Shown piece after piece: positions 9,105 to 16,748 of a DNA stretch of 35,264 nucleotides. The stretch spans positions 1-35,264 of the forward strand of contig CADBTW010000031.1 of assembly GCA_902797695.1 (NCBI GenBank). The letters are read 5' to 3'. This DNA is from an uncultured Sutterellaceae bacterium. GTDB taxonomy: Bacteria; Pseudomonadota; Gammaproteobacteria; Burkholderiales; Burkholderiaceae_F. The number at the start of each line of letters is the position of its first letter. Within the stretch, counting starts at the first letter, position 1. A program made the translations under genes and the position numbers. The notes beneath the pieces are model-generated. The model saw nothing but the letters and a program-made list of their open reading frames with translations. It was not told the DNA's origin and made no database searches.

Positions 9105-9985
9105 AAGGCTTTTATCTCGCCATGGCGAAATTCTGGCTCCGGGTGCTCGAGGCCTTTTCAGGCGCTTCGATCGGGACACGCTCGAGGGTCGGGGCGGCCG
9201 TTGCCCGGATACTCTGGTGGGCGGTGCCGAAGCGCCGCCACGTGGCGCTCACCAACCTGAGGCTCTGCTTCCCGGAGCTTTCGGATGCGGAGCGCGAGCG
9301 GATCGCCCGTGGCACCTACCGGAACGCGGGGCGAGCCGCCCTCGACCACGCAGTGCTCTGGTACGGCTCGAAGGAGGAGGTCCAGTCGCTCGTGAAGTTC
9401 GAGGGGCTTGACCTCGTCACCGACACCACGAACCGCCCGCTCATTGTCGTGGCGCCCCATTTCCTCGGGATCGACGCGGCGGGAATCGCGTTCAACACCT
9501 ACGTGCGGGGCGTGTCGCTCTACCAGAAGCAGGCGAACGAGGTCTGGGACAAGGCGGCGCTGGAGGGCAGGCTCCGCTTCTGCAACCCCGAGCTCATCGC
9601 GAAGTCCGGCCACTCGGACCTCCGCCCGGTGATCCGGGCAATGCGCAGGGGCCTTCCCTTCTACTATCTTCCCGACATGGACCACGGAAGGAAGAATTCG
9701 ATCTTCGTTCCGTTCTTCGGGAACCAGGCGGCCACGATTCCGATGGTGTCGAGGCTCGCCCGCCTCACGAAGGCCCGCGTCCTCATGTGCATCGCCGAGA
9801 TGACGCCTGAGGGCTACCGCGTCCACATTTCGAAGCTCGAGGGTTTCCCGACCGAAGACTATGTCGCCGATACCGCGAGGATCAACCGCGAGCTCGAGGG
9901 CTGGATCCGGCGGTTCCCGGACCAGTATCTCTGGACCCACCGGCGCTTCAAGACGAGGCCGGAGGGAGAGCCCCCGGTCTACTAG
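9101..9985 (+). CDS. Lipid A acyltransferase, LpxL/LpxM family (second copy)
   Basis: Second enzyme of the same family, 294 residues, probably adding the other secondary acyl chain to lipid A at the inner membrane. It shows an N-terminal hydrophobic segment, the motif H-x4-D at H120/D125 (PHFLGID), YLPDMDHGRKNSIFVPFFG and a C-terminal FPDQYLWTHRRFKTRP that is very characteristic. The ATG at 9101 is preceded by GAGGAGGA at 9087-9094 and overlaps the preceding stop. The two copies are divergent from each other (the first uses HxxxxE and WSYNRYKRP at the C-terminus), so this is an old tandem pair rather than a recent duplication. The next gene is dapF, after a 119-bp gap. Confidence 0.9.
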   Translation: MKGFYLAMAKFWLRVLEAFSGASIGTRSRVGAAVARILWWAVPKRRHVALTNLRLCFPELSDAERERIARGTYRNAGRAALDHAVLWYGSKEEVQSLVKFEGLDLVTDTTNRPLIVVAPHFLGIDAAGIAFNTYVRGVSLYQKQANEVWDKAALEGRLRFCNPELIAKSGHSDLRPVIRAMRRGLPFYYLPDMDHGRKNSIFVPFFGNQAATIPMVSRLARLTKARVLMCIAEMTPEGYRVHISKLEGFPTEDYVADTARINRELEGWIRRFPDQYLWTHRRFKTRPEGEPPVY

Positions 9986-10024
9986 CCCGGGGAATGGAGC
10001 CGGGGCGCGCCCGGCGAAGTGTCG

Positions 10025-10074
10025 TATAGTTTCGGCGTGCTTCGGGGACGGGCTGCCTCTAGCCTGCATCCCCG
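10025..10074 (+). promoter_or_regulatory. Possible dapF promoter and structured leader
   Basis: TATAGT at 10025-10030 is a good -10 candidate but no clear -35 is visible. Just downstream, CGGGGA (10043-10048) pairs with TCCCCG (10069-10074), and GGCT (10051-10054) pairs with AGCC (10061-10064) inside it, giving a two-part stem-loop about 30 bases before the dapF start. It is too small for a lysine riboswitch. Confidence 0.35.
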
Positions 10075-10104
10075 GAAAAGAACTCAGGAAAACGGGAGAA
10101 GAAA

Positions 10105-10968
10105 TTGAAGCTCAAGTTCACCAAGATGCACGGGGCCGGGAACGACTTCATCGTGATCGACAGCACGAAGGAAACGTTCAGCATGACCCCGGAGCAGCTG
10201 CGGTTCATCGCGGACAGGCATTTCGGGATCGGCGCGGACCAGATTCTCATCGTCGAGGCGCCCCGGTCCCCTGAGAACGACTTCCGCTACCGCATCTTCA
10301 ACCAGGACGGAGGCGAAGTTGAAATGTGCGGAAACGGCGCGCGCTGCTTCGCTCGCTTCGTCCACGACCTCGGCCTCACCGCGAAGAAGCGGATCCGCGT
10401 CGAGACGATGAAGGGCGTTATCCAGCCTGAGCTCCAGGATGACGGCCGCGTGAAGGTCGACATGGGGGCGCCCCGGTTCCGCCCGGAGGAAATCCCCCTC
10501 GCGACGGAAGGGCTTTCGCATCTTTCCCGCGGCGTCGACACGCTTTGGGAAGTGAAGGCTGCCGGGTACAACAACTGGGTGTCAGTCGTCTCCATGGGGA
10601 ATCCCCACGCCGTGATGGTGGTAGGGGACGTGGATACGGCTCCCGTCGGAACGGTCGGTCCCGCGATCGAGCACAGCCCGGCCTTCCCCGAACGGGTGAA
10701 CGTGGGGTTCCTGCAGCCGGTCAGCCGGACCGAGGGCAGGCTCCGGGTCTGGGAGCGTGGTGCCGGCGAAACGCTCGCCTGCGGAACGGGAGCCTGCGCC
10801 GCAGCCGTCGCCGGAATGCGCCGCGGGCTTTTCGACCCGGCGGTCGAACTTTCAATGCACGGCGGCCGCCTCCGCATCGAGTGGGACGGCACGGAAACGG
10901 GTTCGGTCTTCCTGATCGGGCCGGCGGCAACCGTGTTCACGGGCGAGATCGAGGTCCCGGAAATTTAG
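10105..10968 (+). CDS. dapF: Diaminopimelate epimerase
   Basis: Interconverts LL- and meso-diaminopimelate for lysine and peptidoglycan synthesis, cofactor-independent, using two cysteines. The 287-residue protein (usual length about 275-290) begins [16 protein letters not shown], has the first catalytic cysteine in EMCGNGARC (C75) and the second in ACGTGACAAA (C226). The start is a TTG at 10105, preceded by GGGAGAAG; no ATG upstream of the conserved MHGAGNDF segment is suitable. It lies between the acyltransferase pair and rlmI on the same strand. In many proteobacteria dapF is next to xerC; that gene is not in this window. Confidence 0.97.
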   Translation: MKLKFTKMHGAGNDFIVIDSTKETFSMTPEQLRFIADRHFGIGADQILIVEAPRSPENDFRYRIFNQDGGEVEMCGNGARCFARFVHDLGLTAKKRIRVETMKGVIQPELQDDGRVKVDMGAPRFRPEEIPLATEGLSHLSRGVDTLWEVKAAGYNNWVSVVSMGNPHAVMVVGDVDTAPVGTVGPAIEHSPAFPERVNVGFLQPVSRTEGRLRVWERGAGETLACGTGACAAAVAGMRRGLFDPAVELSMHGGRLRIEWDGTETGSVFLIGPAATVFTGEIEVPEI

Positions 10969-10976
10969 GCAGGCTG

Positions 10977-11005
10977 CCCGGGGTTCCCGGTCGGGAAGTC
11001 CCGGG
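10977..11005 (+). terminator. GC-rich hairpin after dapF
   Basis: CCCGGG (10977-10982) pairs with 11000-11005 and TTCCC (10984-10988) pairs with GGGAA (10993-10997) around a GGTC loop, nine bases after the dapF stop. There is no T-run, so it may stabilise the 3' end or weakly terminate rather than stop transcription fully. Confidence 0.45.
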
Positions 11006-11043
11006 AGAACGAGACGGCATTCAGGAATTAGGAAGAAGGCACC

Positions 11044-12264
11044 ATGCAGCAGCATCCGGTCGAAGTGGTTCTCGCGCGCGGGCGGGAAAAGTCGCTCGTC
11101 AAGCGCCATCCCTGGGTATATGAGTCCGCGGTTCGGAGCGTGAACGGCACCCCCCGTCCGGGCGAACTGGTCCGGGTGGTCGCGCACGACAGCCGGTTCC
11201 TCGCCTGGGCCGCGTGGTCGCCGAAGTCGGCGATCCGCGCCCGGTGCTGGTCCTTCGATAAGGAGGACCAGATCAACGAGGCGTGGTTCCGGGCCCGGAT
11301 CCGCGAAGCGGTCGAGGCACGCGCGCCGCTTCGCCCTAGAACGAGCGCGCTGCGGCTTGTCTTCGGCGAGGCGGACCGCCTTCCCGGCCTGATCGTCGAC
11401 CAGTACGGGGAGTACCTTGTCTGCGAGATCCTCTCTGCCGGGATCGAGGCGAACCGGGAGATGATTGCCCGGATCTTGCTGGAAGAAACAGGGTGCCGCG
11501 GGGTGTTCGAGCGTTCGGATTCCGCTGTCCGGGAGCGCGAAGGGCTTCCCAGGAGAACGGGGCTGCTCCTCGGGGATGAGCCTCCGAAGGAAATCGAAGC
11601 GACCGAGGACGGCGTCCGCTACGGAGTGGATGTGAGGATCGGGCACAAGACCGGCTTCTACGTCGACCAGCGTGACAGCCGGCTTGCGGCGCAGAACCTT
11701 GCCCGGGAGTTTCGCAGGACGCACGGCAGGGGGCTGCGGGCCCTGAACTGCTTCTGCTACACGGGCGGCTTCTCCCTCGCCCTCGCGGCAGGGGGAGCGG
11801 AAAGCGTGGTCTCCGTTGATTCGTCGGGCGAAGCGCTCGCGCTCGCCCGGGAGAATGCCGCGAGGAACGGGTTCCCTGAGGAAAAACTCTCTTGGGTTGA
11901 AGCGGATGTTTTTGAATTCCTTAGGAAAGAACGAAATGCTGGGAAGACTTACGACCTTGTGATCCTTGATCCTCCCAAGTTTGCATCGACTCATTATCAT
12001 GTCGAACGCGCGGCGCGCGCCTACAAGGACATCAGCCTGAACGGGCTGAAGCTGCTCAGTCCGGGTGGCCACCTCTTCACTTTCTCCTGCTCGGGAGCCG
12101 TTGATGCGGAACTCTTCCAGAAGATTGTTGCAGGGGCTGTCATTGATTCCGGCGTGAACGCATGGCTTGTCGGCCGGATGGGTGCCGGAGCGGACCACCC
12201 GCTTCTCATGACGTACCCGGAGGGAGAGTACCTGAAGGGACTCGACATCCTTGTCCGGCCATGA
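11044..12264 (+). CDS. rlmI: 23S rRNA m5C1962-type methyltransferase RlmI
   Basis: SAM-dependent rRNA large-subunit methyltransferase (RlmI/YccW family). The 406-residue protein (E. coli 396) has an N-terminal PUA-like RNA-binding domain (about 1-80, with KRHPWVYESAV), a middle domain with ADRLPGLIVDQYGEYLV, and a Rossmann methyltransferase domain with NCFCYTGGFSLA, LDPPKF (D309) and the catalytic-cysteine motif FTFSCS (C349). The start ATG at 11044 follows AGGAAGAAGG. Codon use changes over about 11878-11998 to AT-richer codons than the rest of the gene. The exact rRNA position modified is inferred from the family. Confidence 0.92.
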   Translation: MQQHPVEVVLARGREKSLVKRHPWVYESAVRSVNGTPRPGELVRVVAHDSRFLAWAAWSPKSAIRARCWSFDKEDQINEAWFRARIREAVEARAPLRPRTSALRLVFGEADRLPGLIVDQYGEYLVCEILSAGIEANREMIARILLEETGCRGVFERSDSAVREREGLPRRTGLLLGDEPPKEIEATEDGVRYGVDVRIGHKTGFYVDQRDSRLAAQNLAREFRRTHGRGLRALNCFCYTGGFSLALAAGGAESVVSVDSSGEALALARENAARNGFPEEKLSWVEADVFEFLRKERNAGKTYDLVILDPPKFASTHYHVERAARAYKDISLNGLKLLSPGGHLFTFSCSGAVDAELFQKIVAGAVIDSGVNAWLVGRMGAGADHPLLMTYPEGEYLKGLDILVRP

Positions 12265-12289
12265 GGTAAAGATTTAGGAAGGAAGAAGA

Positions 12290-13276
12290 ATGTCTGATTC
12301 ATTCGCCGATTCTCTGATTCCCGTCACGATTCTCACGGGATTCCTCGGCGCGGGGAAGACCACGCTGCTCAACCGGATACTGAAGGAAGACCATCACCAC
12401 CGGATCGCCGTGATCGAGAACGAATATGGCGAAGCCGGAATCGATGACGAGCTTCTCGTCCACAGCGAAGCCGAGCAGATTGTCTCGATGAACAACGGCT
12501 GCATCTGCTGCACGATCCGCGGGGACCTTTCCAGGATTCTCACGAAGCTGCGCATCCAGCGCGAGAAGGGCGAGTCGAAGTTCGACTGGGTGGTGATCGA
12601 GACCACCGGCCTCGCCGATCCGGGCCCGGTCGCCCAGACGTTCTTCATGGATGACGTGGTGGCGGCGTTCTTCCGGCTTGACGGCGTTGTCACTGTGGTT
12701 GATGCGCTGAACGGCGACGCGACGCTCGACAAGCAGCCCGAGGCCCAGGCCCAGGTCGGGTTCGCGGACCGCATCCTCATTTCGAAGACCGACCTCGTCG
12801 ACGAGGCGAAGGCGAAGGCGCTCGAGGAACGGCTGCGCCAGATGAACCCGCACGCCGAAATGCGCCGCGTCAACATGGGCGATTGCCCGGTCGACGTGGT
12901 GATCAACATTCAGGGTTTCAACATCAGCGACGTGCTGAACGTCGCGCCCGACTTCCTCACCGGAAGCCATCATCACCATCACAGCGACGAGATCGGCTCC
13001 TTCCTCTACGAGTCCGACCGCCCGTTCGACCCCCAGCGCTTCGAGCATTACTTCATGTCCCTGCTCAGCGTCTACGGTCCGGACCTCCTCCGCTACAAGG
13101 GCATCCTCTACCTGAAGGGGGCGGACCGCAAGCTCGTGCTGCAGGGCGTGCACATGACAGCGGGAACCCAGGCGTTCGGGCCGTGGGAGGGAAATCCCGG
13201 CACCAAGCTCATCTTCATCGGAAGGAACCTTCCGAAGGAAGCCCTGATCAAGGGGCTTGACGCCTGCCTCGACTAA
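12290..13276 (+). CDS. G3E (COG0523/CobW-like) metal-chaperone GTPase
   Basis: GTPase of the YjiA/ZigA/ZNG branch of COG0523, thought to deliver zinc or another metal to client proteins in the cytoplasm. The 328-residue protein has Walker A GFLGAGKTT (17-25), the metal-binding CICC (71-74, the family CxCC), IETTGLADP, and SKTDLVD as the guanine-specificity motif. It also has a run of five histidines (227-231) before the C-terminal domain; a further HHH is at 35-37. The ATG at 12290 has AGGAAGG upstream. It lies 25 bp after rlmI and 151 bp before dksA. Its substrate metal and client cannot be read from sequence. A cobalamin role is unlikely because no cob genes are near. Confidence 0.9.
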   Translation: MSDSFADSLIPVTILTGFLGAGKTTLLNRILKEDHHHRIAVIENEYGEAGIDDELLVHSEAEQIVSMNNGCICCTIRGDLSRILTKLRIQREKGESKFDWVVIETTGLADPGPVAQTFFMDDVVAAFFRLDGVVTVVDALNGDATLDKQPEAQAQVGFADRILISKTDLVDEAKAKALEERLRQMNPHAEMRRVNMGDCPVDVVINIQGFNISDVLNVAPDFLTGSHHHHHSDEIGSFLYESDRPFDPQRFEHYFMSLLSVYGPDLLRYKGILYLKGADRKLVLQGVHMTAGTQAFGPWEGNPGTKLIFIGRNLPKEALIKGLDACLD

Positions 13277-13427
13277 GGGGGACGGTCAGGGCGGCAGGAG
13301 AGAAGGAAATTTTCCGTGCCACCTTTCCCAAAACGTGGTTAAATACGGTTTTCTTTTTTGAACCTCCTAGCAAAAGAGCTTCCTGCCAGTGCCGCCCCCG
13401 GCCAGCAGTGAGACGGATCCAGAAGAA
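13277..13427 (+). promoter_or_regulatory. dksA upstream region
   Basis: AT-richer gap of 151 bp between the GTPase gene and dksA, probably holding a dksA promoter (TTAAAT near 13339-13344 is a candidate -10, with no convincing -35). No palindrome resembling a Zur site was recognised by eye. A GTG at 13389 could start a DksA extended by 13 residues. Confidence 0.35.
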
Positions 13428-13850
13428 ATGGCGACCAAGAAAAAAATCATCACGGAAAAGGAACTTCTCAGCATGCCTGAGGAGGATTACATGAATGAAG
13501 ACCAGCTCGCCTTTTTCCGCGCTCGGCTTCAGGAAATGGAGGCTCAGCTGCGCCGCAACGCCGGGCAGACCACTGAGACTCTTAGGGAAACGCAGCTGGC
13601 TCCCGACCAGTCCGACCGTGCGACGATTGAGGAGGAGCACGCGATCGAGCTCCGTACCCGCGATCGCGAACGCAAGCTGCTGAAGAAGGTCCAGAACGCG
13701 CTGAAGCGGATCGATGACGGCGAATACGGCTGGTGCGAGGAAACGGGCGAACCGATCGGCGTCGCGCGCCTCCTCGCCCGTCCGACGGCGACCCTTTCGC
13801 TCGAAGCGCAGCAGCGCCGTGAACTGAAGCAGAAGATGTACAACGACTAG
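13428..13850 (+). CDS. dksA: RNA polymerase-binding transcription factor DksA
   Basis: Binds the RNA polymerase secondary channel and acts with ppGpp to control rRNA and amino-acid promoters. The 140-residue protein has the coiled-coil with the tip motif D60-x-x-D63-x-A65 and a C-terminal globular domain GWCEETGEPIGVARLLARPTA. Three of the four zinc-finger cysteines are absent: only C103 remains, with T106, S124 and A127 at the other positions. As I recall this form is usual in beta- and alphaproteobacterial DksA. The ATG at 13428 (MATKKK) gives the usual N-terminus. It follows a metal-chaperone GTPase and is ended by a strong terminator. Confidence 0.96.
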   Translation: MATKKKIITEKELLSMPEEDYMNEDQLAFFRARLQEMEAQLRRNAGQTTETLRETQLAPDQSDRATIEEEHAIELRTRDRERKLLKKVQNALKRIDDGEYGWCEETGEPIGVARLLARPTATLSLEAQQRRELKQKMYND

Positions 13851-13910
13851 GAAGCGGTGCCGCAGGCGGCTCCTCGTGCAGGAGGTAAGCCCTTTTCTGC
13901 GGTTCCGATT

Positions 13911-13960
13911 AAAGAGGGACTTTCTGCCCAGGAACGCGGGCGAGGAAGCCCCTCTTTTTT
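13911..13960 (+). terminator. Intrinsic terminator of dksA
   Basis: AAAGAGGG (13911-13918) pairs with CCCTCTTT (13950-13957). The inner part pairs 13920-13924 with 13944-13948 and GCCC (13926-13929) with GGGC (13938-13941). A run of six T ends it. This is the clearest intrinsic terminator in the window, 60 bases after the dksA stop. Confidence 0.88.
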
Positions 13961-13975
13961 GCATTTGGAATAAGA

Positions 13976-14014
13976 AGCCCAGAGTGGACAACTCTTCGGG
14001 CTGTACACTAAAAA
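13976..14014 (+). promoter_or_regulatory. Hairpin and possible sppA promoter
   Basis: AGCCC-AGAGT (13976-13985) pairs with ACTCT-TC-GGGCT (13991-14002). Overlapping it is TGGACA (13985-13990), a 5/6 match to a -35 box, followed after 18 bases by TAAAAA (14009-14014). The hairpin could be an operator-like element or coincidence. Confidence 0.35.
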
Positions 14015-14068
14015 AGCTTCAGAACGGACTCTCCTGCCGGAGCCGCTTTTCATTTTTGTGGATAAAAA

Positions 14069-15880
14069 ATGCTGATCCGCGTTTTCCGTGGCCTGTACCG
14101 CCTGCTTGACTCCTCCAGGAGGGTGACCGCGAACATCCTGTTCGCGCTTTTCGTCGTCATCGCAGCCGTCGCGGTCTGGCTTGCCGTCAGGACGCCATCC
14201 GTTCCCGACGGCACGGTGCTCGAAATCGACCTCAACGGGAAGATGGTGACGGTGCCTTCCGCGCTGAGCGGTGGAAGGAACTGGATCGCCCGGCTCGCAG
14301 GGAATCGCGCCGAGGAGACCGTGGCAGGGGACGTGACAGACGCGCTTCAGGCCGCGGCGGGCGACAACCGCATCAAGGCGGTCGTGGTGCGCCTCGACCA
14401 GATGTCCTCGGCGGGGCCTGCGACGATCGAGGAAATCGGATCGGCCATGAAAGCCTTCCGCGATACGGGCAGGAAGGTCTACGCGTGGTCCGACACCTAT
14501 TCCCAGGCGCAGTGGGCGATAGCCTCCTACGCTTCCGAGATCTACCTCCACCCGATGGGGGAAGTCCGTGTGAAGGGACTTGAGGCCACGGGCTTCTACC
14601 TCGGGAACCTCCTGAAGAAAATCGGGGTCACGGTGAACGTCGCGAAGGCAGGCGTCTATAAGAGCGCTCCCGAGACGTTCACGAACGCCGCGCCGTCCCC
14701 CGAGGCGCTCGAAGCCCAGCGCTTCTGGCTGAATGACGAGTGGGAGCAGCTTTCCTCCGCCATGGAGAAGGCGAGGGGGCTGGAAACGGGCGCCCTTAGC
14801 CGGTGGATGAGCGGCTATGTCGGGAACCTGAGGAAGCATGGCGGGGACGCTGCGGTGATGGCCGAGGACTCCCGCCTCGTGGACGGACTGCTCGGCTGGC
14901 AGGAGCTCCGGGGGAAGCTCGCCGGCCGCAGCTGCGCGAAAGGCGGCTGCAACGATTCCTTCACGTTGTTCGACCAGTACCTTGCCGCAGCCTCTGTGCC
15001 CCACGCGGATGGCGATGGCGCAGTCGGCGTCATCACGCTGGAAGGAGAAATCACTGACGAGGCGGTAGGCGGGAACGGGAACGCCTCAGCCGGAACGATC
15101 GTGTCGCTCATCCGAAGCGCCGAACAGGACAGCAGCGTGAAGGCGGTCGTCCTCAGGGTGAATTCCCCCGGCGGCAGCGCGCTTGCCGCGGAAAAGATCC
15201 GCGAGGCCCTTGTCGAGCTTCGGGGAACCGGGAAGCCTGTCGTCGCGTATTTCGGCGACATGGCGGCTTCGGGCGGCTACTGGGTATCCACGGCGGCACA
15301 GCGCCTGGTTTCAAGCCCCATGTCGATCACGGGGTCGATCGGGGTCTTTGGCATCGTGCCGACGTTCGAGAACGCCATGTCGAAGCTGGGCGTGGGGATT
15401 AGCTCCGAATCAACGGGAACCCTCGGGATCAGTTCGAGTCCGCTTGTTCCCCTTTCCAAAAACGCGAAGGAGGCTGCCCAGCTGCAGGTGGAGGGTACCT
15501 ACAAGAAGTTCCTCGACCGGGTCGCTGAAGCGCGGAAGATGACGCCGGAAGAGGTGGACCGGATCGGGCAGGGCCGGGTTTGGACGGGGCGGCAGGCTGC
15601 CGAGCGCGGGCTCGTTGACCAGCTCGGGCTCTTCGATGACGCGGCGGACGCCGCGGCGAACCTTGCGGGGCTGAAGGAGTCGTACGCCCTGAAGTTCTTC
15701 CTCCCGGAGGCAACCGCGGGGCTTGCGGATACCCTGCTCGCTGAAATCGCGGGGAACGCAAGCCTTCCCTCGTGGCTTAGGGAAGCGGCGGACGCCGTGC
15801 TCTTCTGCGGCGTGGGGCGCCGTACCGCGGAAGCCTCCACGAAGTCGATCCTCGCGCTGAGCCCCTGGATGCTGCGCTGA
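14069..15880 (+). CDS. sppA: Signal peptide peptidase SppA, long (67K) type
   Basis: Membrane-anchored serine protease that degrades cleaved signal peptides in the periplasm. The 603-residue protein (E. coli 618) has one N-terminal transmembrane segment (about 21-41) and two tandem ClpP-like domains. The catalytic lysine is K198 in the VYKSA motif of the N-terminal half. The nucleophile is S401 in MAASGGYW of the C-terminal half, preceded by RVNSPGGSALA. This is the two-domain, gammaproteobacterial-like arrangement. The ATG at 14069 follows GTGGAT weakly. It is an isolated plus-strand unit with its own terminator-flanked upstream region, convergent with the moeB-like gene. Confidence 0.95.
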   Translation: MLIRVFRGLYRLLDSSRRVTANILFALFVVIAAVAVWLAVRTPSVPDGTVLEIDLNGKMVTVPSALSGGRNWIARLAGNRAEETVAGDVTDALQAAAGDNRIKAVVVRLDQMSSAGPATIEEIGSAMKAFRDTGRKVYAWSDTYSQAQWAIASYASEIYLHPMGEVRVKGLEATGFYLGNLLKKIGVTVNVAKAGVYKSAPETFTNAAPSPEALEAQRFWLNDEWEQLSSAMEKARGLETGALSRWMSGYVGNLRKHGGDAAVMAEDSRLVDGLLGWQELRGKLAGRSCAKGGCNDSFTLFDQYLAAASVPHADGDGAVGVITLEGEITDEAVGGNGNASAGTIVSLIRSAEQDSSVKAVVLRVNSPGGSALAAEKIREALVELRGTGKPVVAYFGDMAASGGYWVSTAAQRLVSSPMSITGSIGVFGIVPTFENAMSKLGVGISSESTGTLGISSSPLVPLSKNAKEAAQLQVEGTYKKFLDRVAEARKMTPEEVDRIGQGRVWTGRQAAERGLVDQLGLFDDAADAAANLAGLKESYALKFFLPEATAGLADTLLAEIAGNASLPSWLREAADAVLFCGVGRRTAEASTKSILALSPWMLR

Positions 15881-15904
15881 AAGAAATGGTTCAAACAGAG
15901 TGAG

Positions 15905-15939
15905 GAAGGCGGCTTCCCGGGTACCGGGAAGCCGCCTTC
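15905..15939. terminator. Perfect 16-bp hairpin between convergent genes
   Basis: Bases 15905-15920 are exactly complementary to 15924-15939 with a GTA loop. The hairpin lies between the sppA stop and the moeB-like stop, so it is placed as a bidirectional terminator. There is no T-run on either strand. Confidence 0.65.
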
Positions 15940-15977
15940 ATCTGGTGCCTGCCAGTGCGGAGCGAACCGCCCGGTTC

Positions 15978-16727
15978 CTAGCCTTCTCCGCGGCAGACGC
16001 GGCAGGCGGGATTCGACCGGAGGGCGAAGATCCGGTAGTCGTTGTTCAGGATGTCGACCAGCATCACCTTCCCCTTGAGCGGGGAGCCGATCCCGGCCGC
16101 GATCTTCACCGCCTCCGCAGCCTCAAGCGCCCCCATGATTCCGGTGAGCGCCGTGAGGACACCGAGCGACGAAGCCTTGAGGTCGTTCTCCTCGTCCTCC
16201 GGGAACGCGCAGGCGTAGCAGGGGGTCCCGGACTCGCGGAAGTCGAAGACGCTGATCTGGCCGCACCCGCGGATCGCGCCCGCCGTGACAAGCGGCTTTC
16301 CGAGCCTGTGGCACACGCGGTTCACGACGTGCCGGGTCTTCGAATTGTCGCAGCAGTCAACGACCACGTCCGCCTCGGCGACGAGCGGGGCGAGCGTTTC
16401 GTCGGTGACTTTCCCGGTGAAGGGGGTGACGCGGGTGAAGGGATTCACGTCCTTCAGGGCGACTGCGGCGCTTTCCGCCTTGTTCATTCCGATCCGGGCG
16501 TCCGTGTGGAGGAACTGCCTTGAGAGGTTGTTCGTTTCCACCGTGTCGAAATCGGCGATGATGAGCCTCCCCGCGCCGGAGGCGGCGAGAAGCTGGGCCG
16601 CGGGCGACCCGAGCCCGCCCGCTCCGATGAGGAGGAATGTCGATTGCTTTAGCTTTTCTTGTCCTTCCTCGCCGAGTTCGGCGACTTTCATTTGGCGCAG
16701 GTAGCGTTCCTTTTCCAGATTTTCCAT
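15978..16727 (-). CDS. E1-like adenylyltransferase, MoeB/ThiF/HesA family
   Basis: Activates the C-terminus of a ubiquitin-like sulfur carrier (MoaD or ThiS) by adenylation. The 249-residue protein has the ATP-binding GAGGLG (35-40), DFDTVETNNLSRQ at 60-71, VVVDCCDNSKTR, and two zinc-binding pairs, C170/C173 (CYAC) and C242/C245 (CRVC). Full length matches E. coli MoeB (249). The cysteine that ThiF uses for an acyl-disulfide is not present where I expect it (the region reads LKASSLGVLTALTG), so MoeB-like chemistry is more likely. Neither moaD nor thiS is nearby, so the partner cannot be assigned. Last gene of gpmA-envC-ctpA-moeB. Confidence 0.88.
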   Translation of the reverse strand: MENLEKERYLRQMKVAELGEEGQEKLKQSTFLLIGAGGLGSPAAQLLAASGAGRLIIADFDTVETNNLSRQFLHTDARIGMNKAESAAVALKDVNPFTRVTPFTGKVTDETLAPLVAEADVVVDCCDNSKTRHVVNRVCHRLGKPLVTAGAIRGCGQISVFDFRESGTPCYACAFPEDEENDLKASSLGVLTALTGIMGALEAAEAVKIAAGIGSPLKGKVMLVDILNNDYRIFALRSNPACRVCRGEG

Positions 16728-16748
16728 TGTGCTTCGGCCTCGTTTTGC

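Noticed and set aside
12968-12982. Five-histidine run as a cloning tag
   Set aside because: It lies inside a natural COG0523 GTPase where His-rich metal-binding loops are normal, with mixed CAT/CAC codons.
13876-14109. 77-codon plus-strand frame between dksA and sppA
   Set aside because: It spans the dksA terminator and the sppA start in another frame and shows no recognisable domain or ribosome binding site.
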